A stretch of 64,000 nt of DNA from Alkalimonas amylolytica (GCF_900107845.1 NZ_FNRM01000002.1:333312-397311), one strand, 5' to 3'; shown: positions 7,297-16,012, counted from the first letter of the stretch. A program made the numbers and translations. The notes: generated by a model not told the origin, from the letters alone.

Positions 7297-8499
7297 CTAC
7301 TCTGCGGGCAACGGCGCCAGGCCCTGCTGCTGCAAAAAGCGCTTGGTAATGCTTAAGCGGGCCTGATTGCCCAGCGAGTTGGCGGCCATCTGATTGTAGA
7401 TATGGCTGGCAAAGGGGATACGAACCAGCTCCACCTCCACCCCAGCCAGCCGAGCATAATCGGCAAAACGGTACACCGACCAGGATGGCACCAGTCCATC
7501 TTTCTCCGGAGCGAAGATCAGCGTTGCAGGGGCTTCAGCATGAAGATAGCTGTATGAACTGACCGCAGCGACCCGCTGTGGATACTGATAGGGATCGCCA
7601 CCCAGATAGCCGGCTACCAACATGGTTGGCTCAAAGCCTGGTACCGGATAACCATGCTGATAAATCGCCAAAGGATCCACCGCCGGGTACTGCACCACTA
7701 CAGCTGCAGCTTGCAGCGCTGGCCCGGGACAGGCAGCAGCCAGCTCACCAGGTGCTCCCTGATAAGCCAGATTCAGCGCCAGATTACCTCCGGCAGAATC
7801 TCCCAGTACGGCCACCGCTGTGGTATCACCGCCATAACGGCTGGCATTGGCTTGCACCCAGACCGAGGCACAGTAAACATCCTGCGGTGCCAGCTGCCAG
7901 GTAGCTTGTTGTTCGGTCCATAGCCGATAGCCAAGGCTGAATACCAGCCAGCCCCTATCAGCAAACCAGCGTAAATCACGATCTGTTTCTGTGATGCTGC
8001 CAGCTTTAAAGCCACCACCGTGAATGTAAACCAGCACCGGTGCCAGCGTATCCTGCGCAGGCCGGTAGATGGCGATTCGGGCTGCTTCCTGGTCCTGTCC
8101 CGGCAGCTGAACCCATTCATCCGGTCCCCCTGCTTGCATGGACTGCAAATGCAGACTGGCCAACATGTTTATAGTGCCACCGGCCCGCTCAACCGCTGTG
8201 ATAATGCTGACCGTAATGTAGCTGGAACCAGCCAGGGCAGCCACAGAGACAGCCAGCAGCGCACCAGACAACCAGGCAGGCTTTTTGCGGCAGGCTACGA
8301 CGCCAGCCACAAAGACAAACGCGGCCAACAGCACTAAATGTGGGCCAAAGGTGGCCCAGACCACCGAGCTTAGCATGGCATGTGTACTTTGCGACGGGTC
8401 GAGAAAAGCGCCCACGCTCAGGTAAGCGATGCCAGACACCAGCAATAATCCGATCAGTTGCAACAACAGTCTCAGCCAGGATTGATTGCCTCTGTGCAT
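7297..8499 (-). CDS. Membrane-anchored alpha/beta hydrolase (HSL-type esterase)
   Basis: Residues 1-115 carry about three hydrophobic membrane segments. The remainder is a hydrolase of the hormone-sensitive-lipase type: YIHGGGFKAG supplies the HGGG oxyanion hole, GDSAGGNLA the nucleophile, FAPEKDGLV a likely acid and PFASHIYNQM the histidine. The membrane anchor plus soluble esterase arrangement suggests an enzyme acting at the membrane on lipid or ester substrates. The ORF is intact and has its own stop 10 bases from the convergent diguanylate cyclase. The substrate is unknown. Confidence 0.8.
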   Translation of the reverse strand: MHRGNQSWLRLLLQLIGLLLVSGIAYLSVGAFLDPSQSTHAMLSSVVWATFGPHLVLLAAFVFVAGVVACRKKPAWLSGALLAVSVAALAGSSYITVSIITAVERAGGTINMLASLHLQSMQAGGPDEWVQLPGQDQEAARIAIYRPAQDTLAPVLVYIHGGGFKAGSITETDRDLRWFADRGWLVFSLGYRLWTEQQATWQLAPQDVYCASVWVQANASRYGGDTTAVAVLGDSAGGNLALNLAYQGAPGELAAACPGPALQAAAVVVQYPAVDPLAIYQHGYPVPGFEPTMLVAGYLGGDPYQYPQRVAAVSSYSYLHAEAPATLIFAPEKDGLVPSWSVYRFADYARLAGVEVELVRIPFASHIYNQMAANSLGNQARLSITKRFLQQQGLAPLPAE

Positions 8500-8597
8500 C
8501 CTAAACTCCTTGTCAGCCTTTGATACTAAGGCAGTATAGCAAAGCAGCCGTGCTCAGGTTTCGTCGCAAACTCCACCCGGTTTTGCCAAACAACAGT

Positions 8598-8999
8598 TTA
8601 ACCAAACAGCAAGGGCTTCGCGGTAGCCAGGTGGAAAATAGCTGCCAGTAAGACCAGCGCCAGCACAGCAAAGCCAATGCGCATCCCTTTGGGTTTGCTT
8701 TGCTTAAGTGCCACCATACCCGCCGCTATGTAGCCAAACAGCAGCACAATTTTCAGCCCCAGCCAACCATGAGCAAACAACTGCCAGGGACCGATAAACC
8801 AGAGTGTCAGCGCAAACAACAGCAGCAAACTATCGTTGATATGGGGGATAAAGCGCAGCGGCGTTTGCCGCCAGCCGGGCTTACCCACCGCATCCAGCAC
8901 TAAGCGCACGATAAACAGCAGCGCTGTCAGGTAGGCAAACAGCATATGCAAATGCTTTATCGGAACATAGTATTCCATGGGGATCCTTAAGGATTTCAA
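8598..8999 (-). CDS. SirB2-family inner membrane protein
   Basis: This 133-residue protein is nearly all membrane: four segments starting at YVPIKHLHMLFAYLTALLF, with LRFIPHINDSLLLLFAL in the middle. The HLHM and PHINDS motifs are characteristic of the SirB2 family, which is widespread in gammaproteobacteria. SirB was once linked to invasion-gene expression in Salmonella, but its molecular role is unclear. It sits alone between an esterase and the ArsA-like operon, on the same strand as both. Confidence 0.8.
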   Translation of the reverse strand: MKSLRIPMEYYVPIKHLHMLFAYLTALLFIVRLVLDAVGKPGWRQTPLRFIPHINDSLLLLFALTLWFIGPWQLFAHGWLGLKIVLLFGYIAAGMVALKQSKPKGMRIGFAVLALVLLAAIFHLATAKPLLFG

Positions 9000-9034
9000 G
9001 TAAGTATGGCTATGGTATACCAGAAAGGCGTCTG

Positions 9035-10042
9035 CTAAAACCCGGCCTCAGCCAATAAAGCTGACATCTGCTGCAATGCCTCCAGGCCCTGAATATCGGT
9101 GGCTTGCAATGGCAACTGGTAACGCGGCAGTTTGGCAAATTCAGTGGCGATTTGCGCCAGGTGCTGCTGCTCCTGCTCACGCCGTTTCGCCAGAAAGGCA
9201 CCATCGGCGCTTTGGGGCAACACCCGGTTGACCACTAAGCCGGCCAGCGGCAGCTTTTCCTGCTGCAGGCTTTTTACCGCCCGCGCGGTTTCCAGAATGG
9301 GCAGTTTTTCCGGGGTTAGCACAAACAACAGCGCTGTTAGCTTGCTATCGAGCAATACTTCGCGGGTGCGTTGCAGCAAACGCTGACGCGCCAGCAAGGT
9401 TTCGGTAATGGCTTTGTTGCGCTCATCCATACCGGCAGTGGCATGCTCATTGGGGTCGCCCAGCGGATTATCGAGGTCACGGCCGGCTTTGGGGGTTAAA
9501 TGGCCCAGCACATCGCCGAGCTTTTTTGAGCGTTGATTGGCCTGCAATAAGCCTTGCGTCCAGGCGGCCATGGCTTCGGGCAAGCTAAGCAAGCGCAGCG
9601 TATGGCCGGTTGGTGCGGTATCAAAAATCAGCAGATCGTAGTCGCTCAGGCCACGTTCGATCACCTTAGCAATCCGCTCCAGCATGGCAGCTTCCTGGGC
9701 ACCGGGCGATTGGCGGGTTAGCCGCATCTGCCGCTCAATTTCAGCAAACATTTCAGGGCGGGTATAGCGCTTTAGCTGGGCACTGACGTTGGCCAGATGT
9801 TGCTCCACTTCGCGGTCCGGATCCAACTCCAGCCCATCCAGATTGGGAGCCAGCCGGGTAATGCTATCCCCTATCGGCGCCCGGCCAAAGGCATCGGCCA
9901 GGCTGTGCGCCGGATCGGTCGATACCAGCAATACCTTCTGGCCGCGCTGACTGGCCAGTACCGCTAAGGCCGATGAGACGGTGGTTTTGCCCACCCCGCC
10001 TTTGCCGCCAACCAGCAATAACCGTCTGTCTTTTAACAGCAT
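9035..10042 (-). CDS. ArsA/GET3-family ATPase in a CstA operon
   Basis: The deviant Walker A motif GGKGGVGKTT sits at residues 13-22, followed by LLVSTDPAHSLADAFG and the ArsA signature DTAPTGHTLRLL. At 335 residues it is a single ATPase half, like GET3 and unlike the duplicated classical ArsA. No ars genes other than a distant arsC-like gene are nearby. Instead it overlaps by 10 bases the small CC-star gene, which in turn overlaps cstA. An arsenite-efflux role is therefore unlikely; insertion or assembly of a membrane protein, perhaps the transporter, is a reasonable hypothesis but unproven. Confidence 0.85.
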   Translation of the reverse strand: MLLKDRRLLLVGGKGGVGKTTVSSALAVLASQRGQKVLLVSTDPAHSLADAFGRAPIGDSITRLAPNLDGLELDPDREVEQHLANVSAQLKRYTRPEMFAEIERQMRLTRQSPGAQEAAMLERIAKVIERGLSDYDLLIFDTAPTGHTLRLLSLPEAMAAWTQGLLQANQRSKKLGDVLGHLTPKAGRDLDNPLGDPNEHATAGMDERNKAITETLLARQRLLQRTREVLLDSKLTALLFVLTPEKLPILETARAVKSLQQEKLPLAGLVVNRVLPQSADGAFLAKRREQEQQHLAQIATEFAKLPRYQLPLQATDIQGLEALQQMSALLAEAGF

Positions 10043-10305
10043 CGGAACTGATCCAGCGGTGAGTGCTCCATGCCCATGCGCTGATGCCAGTCATGAAAGC
10101 GCTCCAGCAACAAGGGTTGCAGCTCCAGTGTGTAGTAACTGGCCGGATTCGGCACGCCCATCATTTCCGAGAACACCAGCAGCATAAAAAGATCGTCCTG
10201 CTCACGCTGCGCTCTGGCAATGGCCGAGCGGTAAGGCGCGTTGTAGGCTTCTTCGGCATAAAAGCTGGCCTGGCGGAACCAGGCTTTAATGGTATCCAGT
10301 TTCAT
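10033..10305 (-). CDS. Cory-CC-star family small protein
   Basis: The 90-residue protein ends in two cysteines immediately before the stop (DQFRCC), the hallmark that gives the cory-CC-star family its name. An N-terminal amphipathic segment (IKAWFRQASFYAEEAYNAPY) precedes a helical core containing MLLVFSEMMGVPNPASYYTLEL. Members are known next to CstA-type transporters and ArsA-like ATPases, as here, where the gene overlaps both neighbours. The terminal cysteine pair could bind metal, form a disulfide or be lipid-modified. No biochemical function is established to my knowledge. Confidence 0.8.
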   Translation of the reverse strand: MKLDTIKAWFRQASFYAEEAYNAPYRSAIARAQREQDDLFMLLVFSEMMGVPNPASYYTLELQPLLLERFHDWHQRMGMEHSPLDQFRCC

Positions 10306-11984
10306 GGCTCGGGTACCACCACTTTATTGGCTTTGATTTGTTTGGTTAAGGCCGAACTGGCTTCCAGGATCACCAGAATAGCGGCCGCCAAAATCACAAT
10401 ATCCAGCGTAAACAGGAACCAGTCGCCGTTGTCGTAAAAGGTTTTAAGTTGGATTAACAGCCCCAAGGTGGTCATGCAAAGTAAAAACAGCAAAGGCGCC
10501 AGGGTGTACCACATCGGCCGGCCTAATTTGACCAGCATCACGGTGATCACCAGCAGGGTTAACCTCGCCAGCAACTGATTGGTGGTGCCAAAGAGTGGCC
10601 AAATCAGCATGCCACCAGCACCATCACCACCGGCACCAAAGGCCAGCAACAGGCAGCAGCCCACTGCCAGCAAGGTGGCAGGCAGCGTTTTTTGCATCCA
10701 GCCAATGCGGTAAATACTGCCCCATTCCTGGAAAATATAGCGCTGCAAACGCAGGCCGGTATCCATGGTGGTGCCAGCGAACAGCACCACCATCACGGTA
10801 AGCAACGTCTGCGCCATCACGGTATCCAGCCCCAGTCCCTGCTCCAGAATGTTGGCACCACCACGGGTAAAGGCGGCGACACCGCCCTGGCCAAAGTTGT
10901 GGTAAATCGCTTGCCAGTCGGCCAGCGTAGCAAAGCCTGCACTGACTGCAATAATGGCCGCCAGCGCCAGCGCCCCTTCTCCTACAGCACCAAAGTAGCC
11001 GACAAAGCGCAGATCCGGCTCTTTATCCAGTTGCTTGGAGGTAGTGCCGCTGGCCACCAGGCCATGAAAACCAGAAATCGCGCCGCAGGCAATGGTGACA
11101 AACAACAGCGGGATCAGCGAGGGCGTGCCTGCCGGCACTTCGCGGTTAAAGGCTGGCGCCACCACATCCGGGCTGGCCAGCAGCACAGCGCCATACAATA
11201 ACCCCAGGCCAATAAAGAGCTGAATGCCATTGATGTAATCGCGCGGCTGCAGCAAGGCCCACACCGGCAATAAGGACGCTATGGCCGCGTAAACAAACAA
11301 CAGGATGATCCAGCTTTGCCGATCCGTTAAGCCCAGCATGGTTTCTGTTGGCAGGGAAAACGGCAACATGGGCCCAAGGTAGATCATGCCGTAGAGCGCG
11401 GTAACACCCAGGATGGTGACCATCAGCAGGCCTATCACTTTGCGGTAAATCAGCTGGCCAATAATCAGCGCGACCACAATAGCGCCCCACACCGGCAAGG
11501 TGGCGCTGGGGAAATTAATCAGCTGATTGGCTATCACCACGGCAAAGACCGCATTGACCATCAGCAGCACCAAAAAAATCACGATCATAAAAATACTGCG
11601 GGCGCGGTTGCCGACAATATCGCCGGTTAAAGCGCCAATAGAGCGGGCTTTGTTGCGGCTGCTGGCCCAGATGGCGCCGGCATCATGCACACCGGCAAAG
11701 AAAATAGTACCAAACACCACCCAGAGAAAGGCCGGTACCCAGCCCCAGATCACCGCAATGGCCGGGCCCAGGATCGGTGCAGCACCAGCCACCGAGGTAA
11801 AGTGATGGCCCCACAGAATGTATTTGTTGGTCGGCACATAATCCACCCCGTCCTGCAGCTCGTGCGCCGGAGTGCGAAAGTTGGGATCGACCTGAAAGAT
11901 CTTTTCGCAAATAAACTTCGAGTACATAAAATAGCCCAGTGCCATAGCACCCAGCCCCATCAGCATTAAAAAGACCGCATTCAT
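10302..11984 (-). CDS. cstA: Carbon starvation protein CstA-type transporter
   Basis: This 560-residue multi-spanning inner-membrane protein carries typical CstA stretches: NKYILWGHHFTSVAGAAPI, ARSIGALTGDIVGNRAR and TSKQLDKEPDLRFVGYFGA. CstA-family proteins import pyruvate or small peptides in starved cells. E. coli CstA is about 700 residues, so this belongs to the shorter branch. It is the first gene of a three-gene operon with the CC-star protein and the ArsA-like ATPase (overlaps of 4 and 10 bases). Its own substrate is uncertain. A 180-base upstream region separates it from a divergent GST gene. Confidence 0.88.
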   Translation of the reverse strand: MNAVFLMLMGLGAMALGYFMYSKFICEKIFQVDPNFRTPAHELQDGVDYVPTNKYILWGHHFTSVAGAAPILGPAIAVIWGWVPAFLWVVFGTIFFAGVHDAGAIWASSRNKARSIGALTGDIVGNRARSIFMIVIFLVLLMVNAVFAVVIANQLINFPSATLPVWGAIVVALIIGQLIYRKVIGLLMVTILGVTALYGMIYLGPMLPFSLPTETMLGLTDRQSWIILLFVYAAIASLLPVWALLQPRDYINGIQLFIGLGLLYGAVLLASPDVVAPAFNREVPAGTPSLIPLLFVTIACGAISGFHGLVASGTTSKQLDKEPDLRFVGYFGAVGEGALALAAIIAVSAGFATLADWQAIYHNFGQGGVAAFTRGGANILEQGLGLDTVMAQTLLTVMVVLFAGTTMDTGLRLQRYIFQEWGSIYRIGWMQKTLPATLLAVGCCLLLAFGAGGDGAGGMLIWPLFGTTNQLLARLTLLVITVMLVKLGRPMWYTLAPLLFLLCMTTLGLLIQLKTFYDNGDWFLFTLDIVILAAAILVILEASSALTKQIKANKVVVPEP

Positions 11985-12165
11985 GCAACCACCTCTTGTT
12001 TCAGGGCGTTAAGTTTAACCAAGCATGATACAGCAGCCTCAAGATGGCAAGTAGTCGACCAAGGGCGAATTATTCAGCAGTTGCTAATTTGATTGAGTAC
12101 TACGCCAAGCTTGAAGCCTTTCTCCAGCCAGCGTAATCTCATGATCCTTTTGCAAGGAGGTGCCT

Positions 12166-12846
12166 GTGTATCAATTGTTTATTGCTAATAAAAACTACTC
12201 ATCCTGGTCACTGCGGCCCTGGTTACTGCTTCAGCAACTCAATATCCCATTCAACGAGCAACTGCAGCAGTTTCAGGTCGACAACTATGCCAACTTCCGT
12301 AGCTTTTCCCCGACCGCGAAAGTACCTTGCCTGCATGATGGCGATACCCAGGTGTGGGAGTCATTGGCTATCGTCGAATACCTGGCCGAGCGCCACGAAG
12401 GTGTCTGGCCAGCGGATGCGACCGCACGCAATTATGCCCGTTGCGCTGCCAGCGAAATGCACGCTGGTTTTGTTACTTTACGTAATGTGTGCACGATGAA
12501 CTGTGGCGTAAGGGCGCAGCTGCATAACCCACCTGCGGCACTGGCGCCAGAGCTGGCACGGCTGGATGAGCTATGGCAACAGGGGTTAGCGCAATTTGGT
12601 GGGCCCTTTTTGGCTGGCAAGGATTTTACTGCGGTTGATGCGTTTTTTGCGCCGGTGGCGTTTCGGGTGCAAACCTATGATCTTCTGCTAAGCGACAAGG
12701 CTCTGACCTATGTTAAGCACCTGCTGGCTCTGCCTGCGATGCAGTCCTGGTACCAGGCAGCCTTGCAAGAAAGCTGGCGCGAACCAAGCCATGAGGCGGA
12801 AATTGGCTTGTATGGTACAGTGCTCATTGACTACCGAAAGTGCTAA
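12166..12846 (+). CDS. Glutathione S-transferase family protein
   Basis: The N-terminal thioredoxin-fold domain starts YQLFIANKNYSSWSLRPWLL, a pattern typical of a bacterial GST subfamily, and includes KVPCLHDGDTQVWESLAI, the glutathione-binding cis-proline and acidic-serine region. An all-helical C-terminal domain follows. I chose the GTG at 12166 because the strong AAGGAGG (12154-12160) lies five bases before it. An earlier GTG at 12160 overlaps that site. The electrophile substrate is unknown. It is monocistronic, followed by the HNH gene about 45 bases later on the same strand. Confidence 0.85.
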   Translation: MYQLFIANKNYSSWSLRPWLLLQQLNIPFNEQLQQFQVDNYANFRSFSPTAKVPCLHDGDTQVWESLAIVEYLAERHEGVWPADATARNYARCAASEMHAGFVTLRNVCTMNCGVRAQLHNPPAALAPELARLDELWQQGLAQFGGPFLAGKDFTAVDAFFAPVAFRVQTYDLLLSDKALTYVKHLLALPAMQSWYQAALQESWREPSHEAEIGLYGTVLIDYRKC

Positions 12847-12889
12847 ACTCTAAACGAGCTTGAAGATACAACATAGTGAGTAACGCAGT

Positions 12890-13228
12890 ATGAGCAAAAC
12901 CAGCAGCGGCGCTCAAGGCTATCAGCAGCAAGAGCAAGACTATCGCGACAAGGCATTAAAAATGTACCCCTGGATTTGTGGCCGTTGCGGGCGCGAATTT
13001 GTGTATTCTAATTTGCGTGAGCTAACGGTGCATCATATTGATCACAACCACAGCAACAACCCCAGTGACGGCAGCAACTGGGAATTACTGTGTCTTTATT
13101 GCCACGACAATGAACACAATAAATTCCACGAATTTGTGCTGTATGGTGGCACCACCGAGCAAAAAATCGCGCCGGCAACCCATAACCCTTTTGCTGATTT
13201 AAAAGCCTTGCTGAATAAACCCAGGTAA
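12890..13228 (+). CDS. yajD: YajD-family HNH nuclease
   Basis: The 112-residue protein has an HNH fold with paired zinc cysteines (CGRCG at residues 28-32 and CLYCH) and the catalytic core LTVHHIDHNHSNNPSDGSNW. This matches the YajD family of small HNH proteins in gammaproteobacteria, whose DNA substrate and physiological role are not known. It follows the GST gene on the same strand, but no functional link is evident. The ATG is well placed and no frame disruption is visible. Confidence 0.85.
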   Translation: MSKTSSGAQGYQQQEQDYRDKALKMYPWICGRCGREFVYSNLRELTVHHIDHNHSNNPSDGSNWELLCLYCHDNEHNKFHEFVLYGGTTEQKIAPATHNPFADLKALLNKPR

Positions 13229-13434
13229 TCGCATCTCTGGCGTTATCAAGTCGCATCCATGCCGTTTTGCCGTTGAGCTTCATGATTCAACACTGGCCAG
13301 TAAAACACACTGCCTGCCTGGTCTTTGCTAATTGCTACCAGGGGCTCATGTTCACTCTTTGCCACAGTAGCTCTTGAGCAACATGTCCGATTTACCTACA
13401 ATAGCGCACATCCAATTTGCTACAGAGCCAAACC

Positions 13435-13704
13435 ATGTCCGATACCTCAGCACGCCCGGAATTACCCGATTGTCTTTCCGTAAACCCGCGTAGCCCGCAT
13501 TATGTGAAAGAAATATTCGAACACGATATCGGTATTCGATTAAACGGTAAGGAGCGCTTTGATGTGGAAGAATACTGCATCAGCGAAGGCTGGGTGAAAG
13601 TTGCTGCCGGCAAAGCCGTTGACCGTCGCGGCCAACCTCTGCTGATGAAAGTCAAAGGCAAGGTTGAAGCCTTTTATCGTGAATCACCAGGTTTAACAGA
13701 CTAA
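13435..13704 (+). CDS. DUF3297 family protein
   Basis: The 89-residue protein (from MSDTSARPELPDCLSVN) matches the DUF3297 family, recognised by the NPRSPHY stretch and the GWVKVAAGKAVDRRGQP segment. The open frame extends six codons further upstream, but the ATG at 13435 fits the family start. It is a small soluble protein without membrane or signal segments. No function is known, and its neighbours give no clue. Confidence 0.75.
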   Translation: MSDTSARPELPDCLSVNPRSPHYVKEIFEHDIGIRLNGKERFDVEEYCISEGWVKVAAGKAVDRRGQPLLMKVKGKVEAFYRESPGLTD

Positions 13705-13756
13705 CCCGTCAACACGGCCCCTTCCATCAGTCGAGCCATACTGGCTCGACTGATCA

Positions 13757-14164
13757 TCAACGCCCTGGCTCATGGCCATCGTAGCGCGGTAATTCGGCGT
13801 CTAAGTCATCCCAATTGGCGCGGGAGGAAACAAAGTTGTGCGATAGCGGCCGTTCAAGAATATCTGAATCTAAAATACCAAGCCGAAGCCGTACTTTGTC
13901 GGGTACCTGATCGTTGCTGCTGTAGATGGGCGAGGCACAGATGCCACAAAAATGGCGTTTTTTACCCGGCGAGGTCTCAAAAAAACGAATACGCTGTTGC
14001 CCACTGTGAATGACTAAATCCTTGGTCGCGACAAAGCCATTGGTGGCATAAGCGGTACCACTGTTTTTACGACACTTGCTGCAATGACAATGAATAATGG
14101 ACTCGATGGGTCCCAGTATTTCTAAGGTTACTTCCCCACAAAGACAACTGCCCTGGTACATCAC
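13757..14164 (-). CDS. GFA-family (CENP-V/Gfa) zinc protein
   Basis: The protein begins MMYQGSCLCGEVTLE and has the zinc-binding cysteines of the GFA family: CLCG near residue 8, then CHCSKCRK and FCGICASPIYS. The name comes from glutathione-dependent formaldehyde-activating enzyme, but most small members, including this one, have no tested activity. At 135 residues it is the normal length for the single-domain family. It is monocistronic. Confidence 0.85.
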   Translation of the reverse strand: MMYQGSCLCGEVTLEILGPIESIIHCHCSKCRKNSGTAYATNGFVATKDLVIHSGQQRIRFFETSPGKKRHFCGICASPIYSSNDQVPDKVRLRLGILDSDILERPLSHNFVSSRANWDDLDAELPRYDGHEPGR

Positions 14165-14344
14165 CCTCTCCTTTTTACAGCCGTCTCTCAGACGGCTTAA
14201 CGATTAATTAATAACAACCCGCCAGCGCTGGTATGAGCTCAGGATACTCTGCTGGCTGAAAACCAAGTCCCAGGTAACAAACTTTTGCCGCCTGGTGGTA
14301 ATTCCTCTGTCACTATGCTTTGGCCTGCTCAATAAAAGGCCAGC

Positions 14345-14998
14345 TTATAAGCCACCGCGATTAAAGGCGTACCATACTGGATCCTTGCATAAAACACGAG
14401 CGTTACCATTGCGTTTACCAGGTGTTGCTGAAGGCGCAGCGAGCCGGGCAACTCGCTGACCCAAATAGTAGGCTGTGAGCAGGTCTGTTTTATGGACTTT
14501 CCCATCGGCAGAGTGGGCGATCAGGCCTGATTGAGCACCCAGCCGGTTGTGCTTTGCCGGATCGCTTAGCTTTGTTGAAAAGCCCCCTGGAATATCCAGG
14601 CCTGTCCACAGCATGCCATGCTGGCCGGCGAGCACTTGCAGGTACTGGATGGTATTGAGCTGATCGCCACTAAGATTTGCCCCTATGGTAAAACCAGCCG
14701 CAATTTTGTCTGCCCAGTCCTGTTCAGCCCAGAGTTCACTGGTTGCATCAGCAAAGGCTTTAAACTGTGCGGATACACAGCCCATATAAGTAGGCGAGCC
14801 AAAGACAATGGCATCTGCACCGCTTAATTGTTGCAGCAGTGTGCTGTTCTGAAACCGCCCGTCAACGATATCGCTGCCGACAATTTCTGCCATACACACA
14901 TCAGCACCAGGCTCTGTCGCTGCCCCAGCCGCAACAGCCTGTGCCAACTGCCGGGTAGTACCCGAAGCAGAGTGAAAAACGACTGCTAGCTTCATCAC
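14345..14998 (-). CDS. Flavodoxin-like NAD(P)H:quinone reductase, SoxR-regulated operon
   Basis: The N-terminus KLAVVFHSASGTTRQLAQAV is a flavodoxin phosphate-binding loop, and VFGSPTYMGCVSAQFKAFAD is the second FMN contact of the WrbA/flavodoxin-fold reductases. Such enzymes reduce quinones by two electrons and so prevent redox cycling. It overlaps by four bases the upstream VOC gene, and the pair begins at a promoter containing a SoxR box, which fits a response to redox-cycling compounds. The C-terminal 40 residues are specific to this subfamily. Confidence 0.82.
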   Translation of the reverse strand: MMKLAVVFHSASGTTRQLAQAVAAGAATEPGADVCMAEIVGSDIVDGRFQNSTLLQQLSGADAIVFGSPTYMGCVSAQFKAFADATSELWAEQDWADKIAAGFTIGANLSGDQLNTIQYLQVLAGQHGMLWTGLDIPGGFSTKLSDPAKHNRLGAQSGLIAHSADGKVHKTDLLTAYYLGQRVARLAAPSATPGKRNGNARVLCKDPVWYAFNRGGL

Positions 14999-15432
14999 AG
15001 CACCTCCTCTAGCTTAGCGCGGTTTAAATTGCGTTCAGCCGGAATATCACTCAGGTACTCGACAAACTCCACTTCAAAACCGGCTGGATCGAGAAAGTAG
15101 GCGTTTTTGCGAAACGGCTCCTCGGCTCCTGGGGAGTCGATGCTAAAACCAGCCTGCTCCAGGCGCTTAATTACCGCTGCCAAATTGCTGGTGACATAAG
15201 CGAAATGCGCTAGGCCAACGCTGTGCCCGGTCAGGTCACGGTTGCTCCCCTCCCCATGATCGCTCAGCACCAGATAGTGGTAATCATCGCCAAAATGCAG
15301 CCAGTTGCATGGCTTGCCATACCATTCGCCACGACCTTGATCGCGAATGCGCCAGTGCGGGAAAGCTGCGCGGTAAAACTTCAACATGGCATCTATATCA
15401 GTCACCACCAGATTTACGTGTTCTAAGTGCAT
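14995..15432 (-). CDS. VOC (glyoxalase/dioxygenase fold) family protein
   Basis: This 145-residue VOC-fold protein starts MHLEHVNLVVTDIDAMLKFY and shows the second half-site SVGLAHFAYVTSNLAAVI, ending FLDPAGFEVEFVEY. Metal-ligand positions (His4 or His6, the later His, Glu at the end) resemble glyoxalase-type enzymes. The substrate is uncertain. It is the first gene of a two-gene operon with the flavodoxin-like reductase, directly downstream of the SoxR-box promoter at 15462-15492, so it is probably induced by redox-active drugs or electrophiles. Confidence 0.82.
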   Translation of the reverse strand: MHLEHVNLVVTDIDAMLKFYRAAFPHWRIRDQGRGEWYGKPCNWLHFGDDYHYLVLSDHGEGSNRDLTGHSVGLAHFAYVTSNLAAVIKRLEQAGFSIDSPGAEEPFRKNAYFLDPAGFEVEFVEYLSDIPAERNLNRAKLEEVL

Positions 15433-15461
15433 AAAAGTCTCCTTGCATTCAGTCGACCATC

Positions 15462-15492
15462 AGGGTAAAACCTCAACAATGGTTGAGGTAAA
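15462..15492 (-). promoter_or_regulatory. SoxR-activated promoter for the VOC-flavodoxin operon
   Basis: On the minus strand, -35 TTTACC (15487-15492) and -10 TACCCT (15462-15467) are separated by exactly 19 bases. This overlong spacer is the hallmark of SoxR-activated promoters such as E. coli soxS, whose -35 is also TTTACC. The SoxR box lies almost entirely in the spacer, as expected. Activity is inferred, not shown. Confidence 0.75.
15471..15488 (+). promoter_or_regulatory. SoxR box between soxR and the VOC operon
   Basis: CCTCAACAATGGTTGAGG is an 18-base inverted repeat with perfect 7-base arms. The E. coli soxS box is CCTCAAGTTAACTTGAGG, with the same length and the same outer six bases on each side. 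It sits 44 bases before the soxR start, so SoxR probably also controls its own gene. Confidence 0.88.
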
Positions 15493-15532
15493 GCTTTTTT
15501 AAAAAAATTGCGATGACATGCAGGAGCAACCG

Positions 15533-16012
15533 ATGACAGAGGCGATCTTAAGTGTTGGGGTGGTGGCAAAACGCTGTGGGGTGAAAATCAGCACCCTGCA
15601 CTTTTACGAAAAACAAGGGCTGATCCGCAGCTGGCGTAATGCCGGCAACCAACGGCGCTACAAACCTGAAGTGTTACGACGGATTTCGGTGATTAAAGCC
15701 GCCCAACGCGTTGGCGTAAGCCTGGAAGAAATCAAACAGGCTTTTCAATCGTTACCTGAAAGCCGCACCCCCACCGTTGCCGACTGGCAGCAGCTTTCCA
15801 AAAACTGGCAGCGTCTGCTGGACGGGCGCATTGCCTACCTGCAAACACTGCGCGATAACCTGACCGGCTGCATTGGTTGCGGCTGCCTCAGCATGAGTTC
15901 ATGCCCGCTCCATAACCCGGACGATACCCTGGGGACATCCGGCAGCGGCCCGGTGATACTGGAGCAAGCTGAGCAAGACGCTGCAGTGTACGGTTTGGAA
16001 AAAAATCGCTAA
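15533..16012 (+). CDS. soxR: Redox-sensitive transcriptional activator SoxR
   Basis: This MerR-family regulator has an N-terminal winged helix (LSVGVVAKRCGVKISTLHFY), a dimerisation helix and the [2Fe-2S] cluster motif CIGCGCLSMSSC near residues 118-129, which is diagnostic of SoxR. The ATG at 15533 is chosen because GGAG lies seven bases upstream (15522-15525); an earlier ATG would add five residues. The divergent operon with an intervening SoxR box shows the likely direct targets. No soxS is seen nearby, consistent with non-enteric bacteria in which SoxR acts directly on effector genes. Confidence 0.93.
   Translation: MTEAILSVGVVAKRCGVKISTLHFYEKQGLIRSWRNAGNQRRYKPEVLRRISVIKAAQRVGVSLEEIKQAFQSLPESRTPTVADWQQLSKNWQRLLDGRIAYLQTLRDNLTGCIGCGCLSMSSCPLHNPDDTLGTSGSGPVILEQAEQDAAVYGLEKNR

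Noticed and set aside
9035-10042. Arsenite efflux ATPase (ArsA)
   Set aside because: It has only one ATPase half and no arsB, arsD or arsR nearby; the operon is with cstA.
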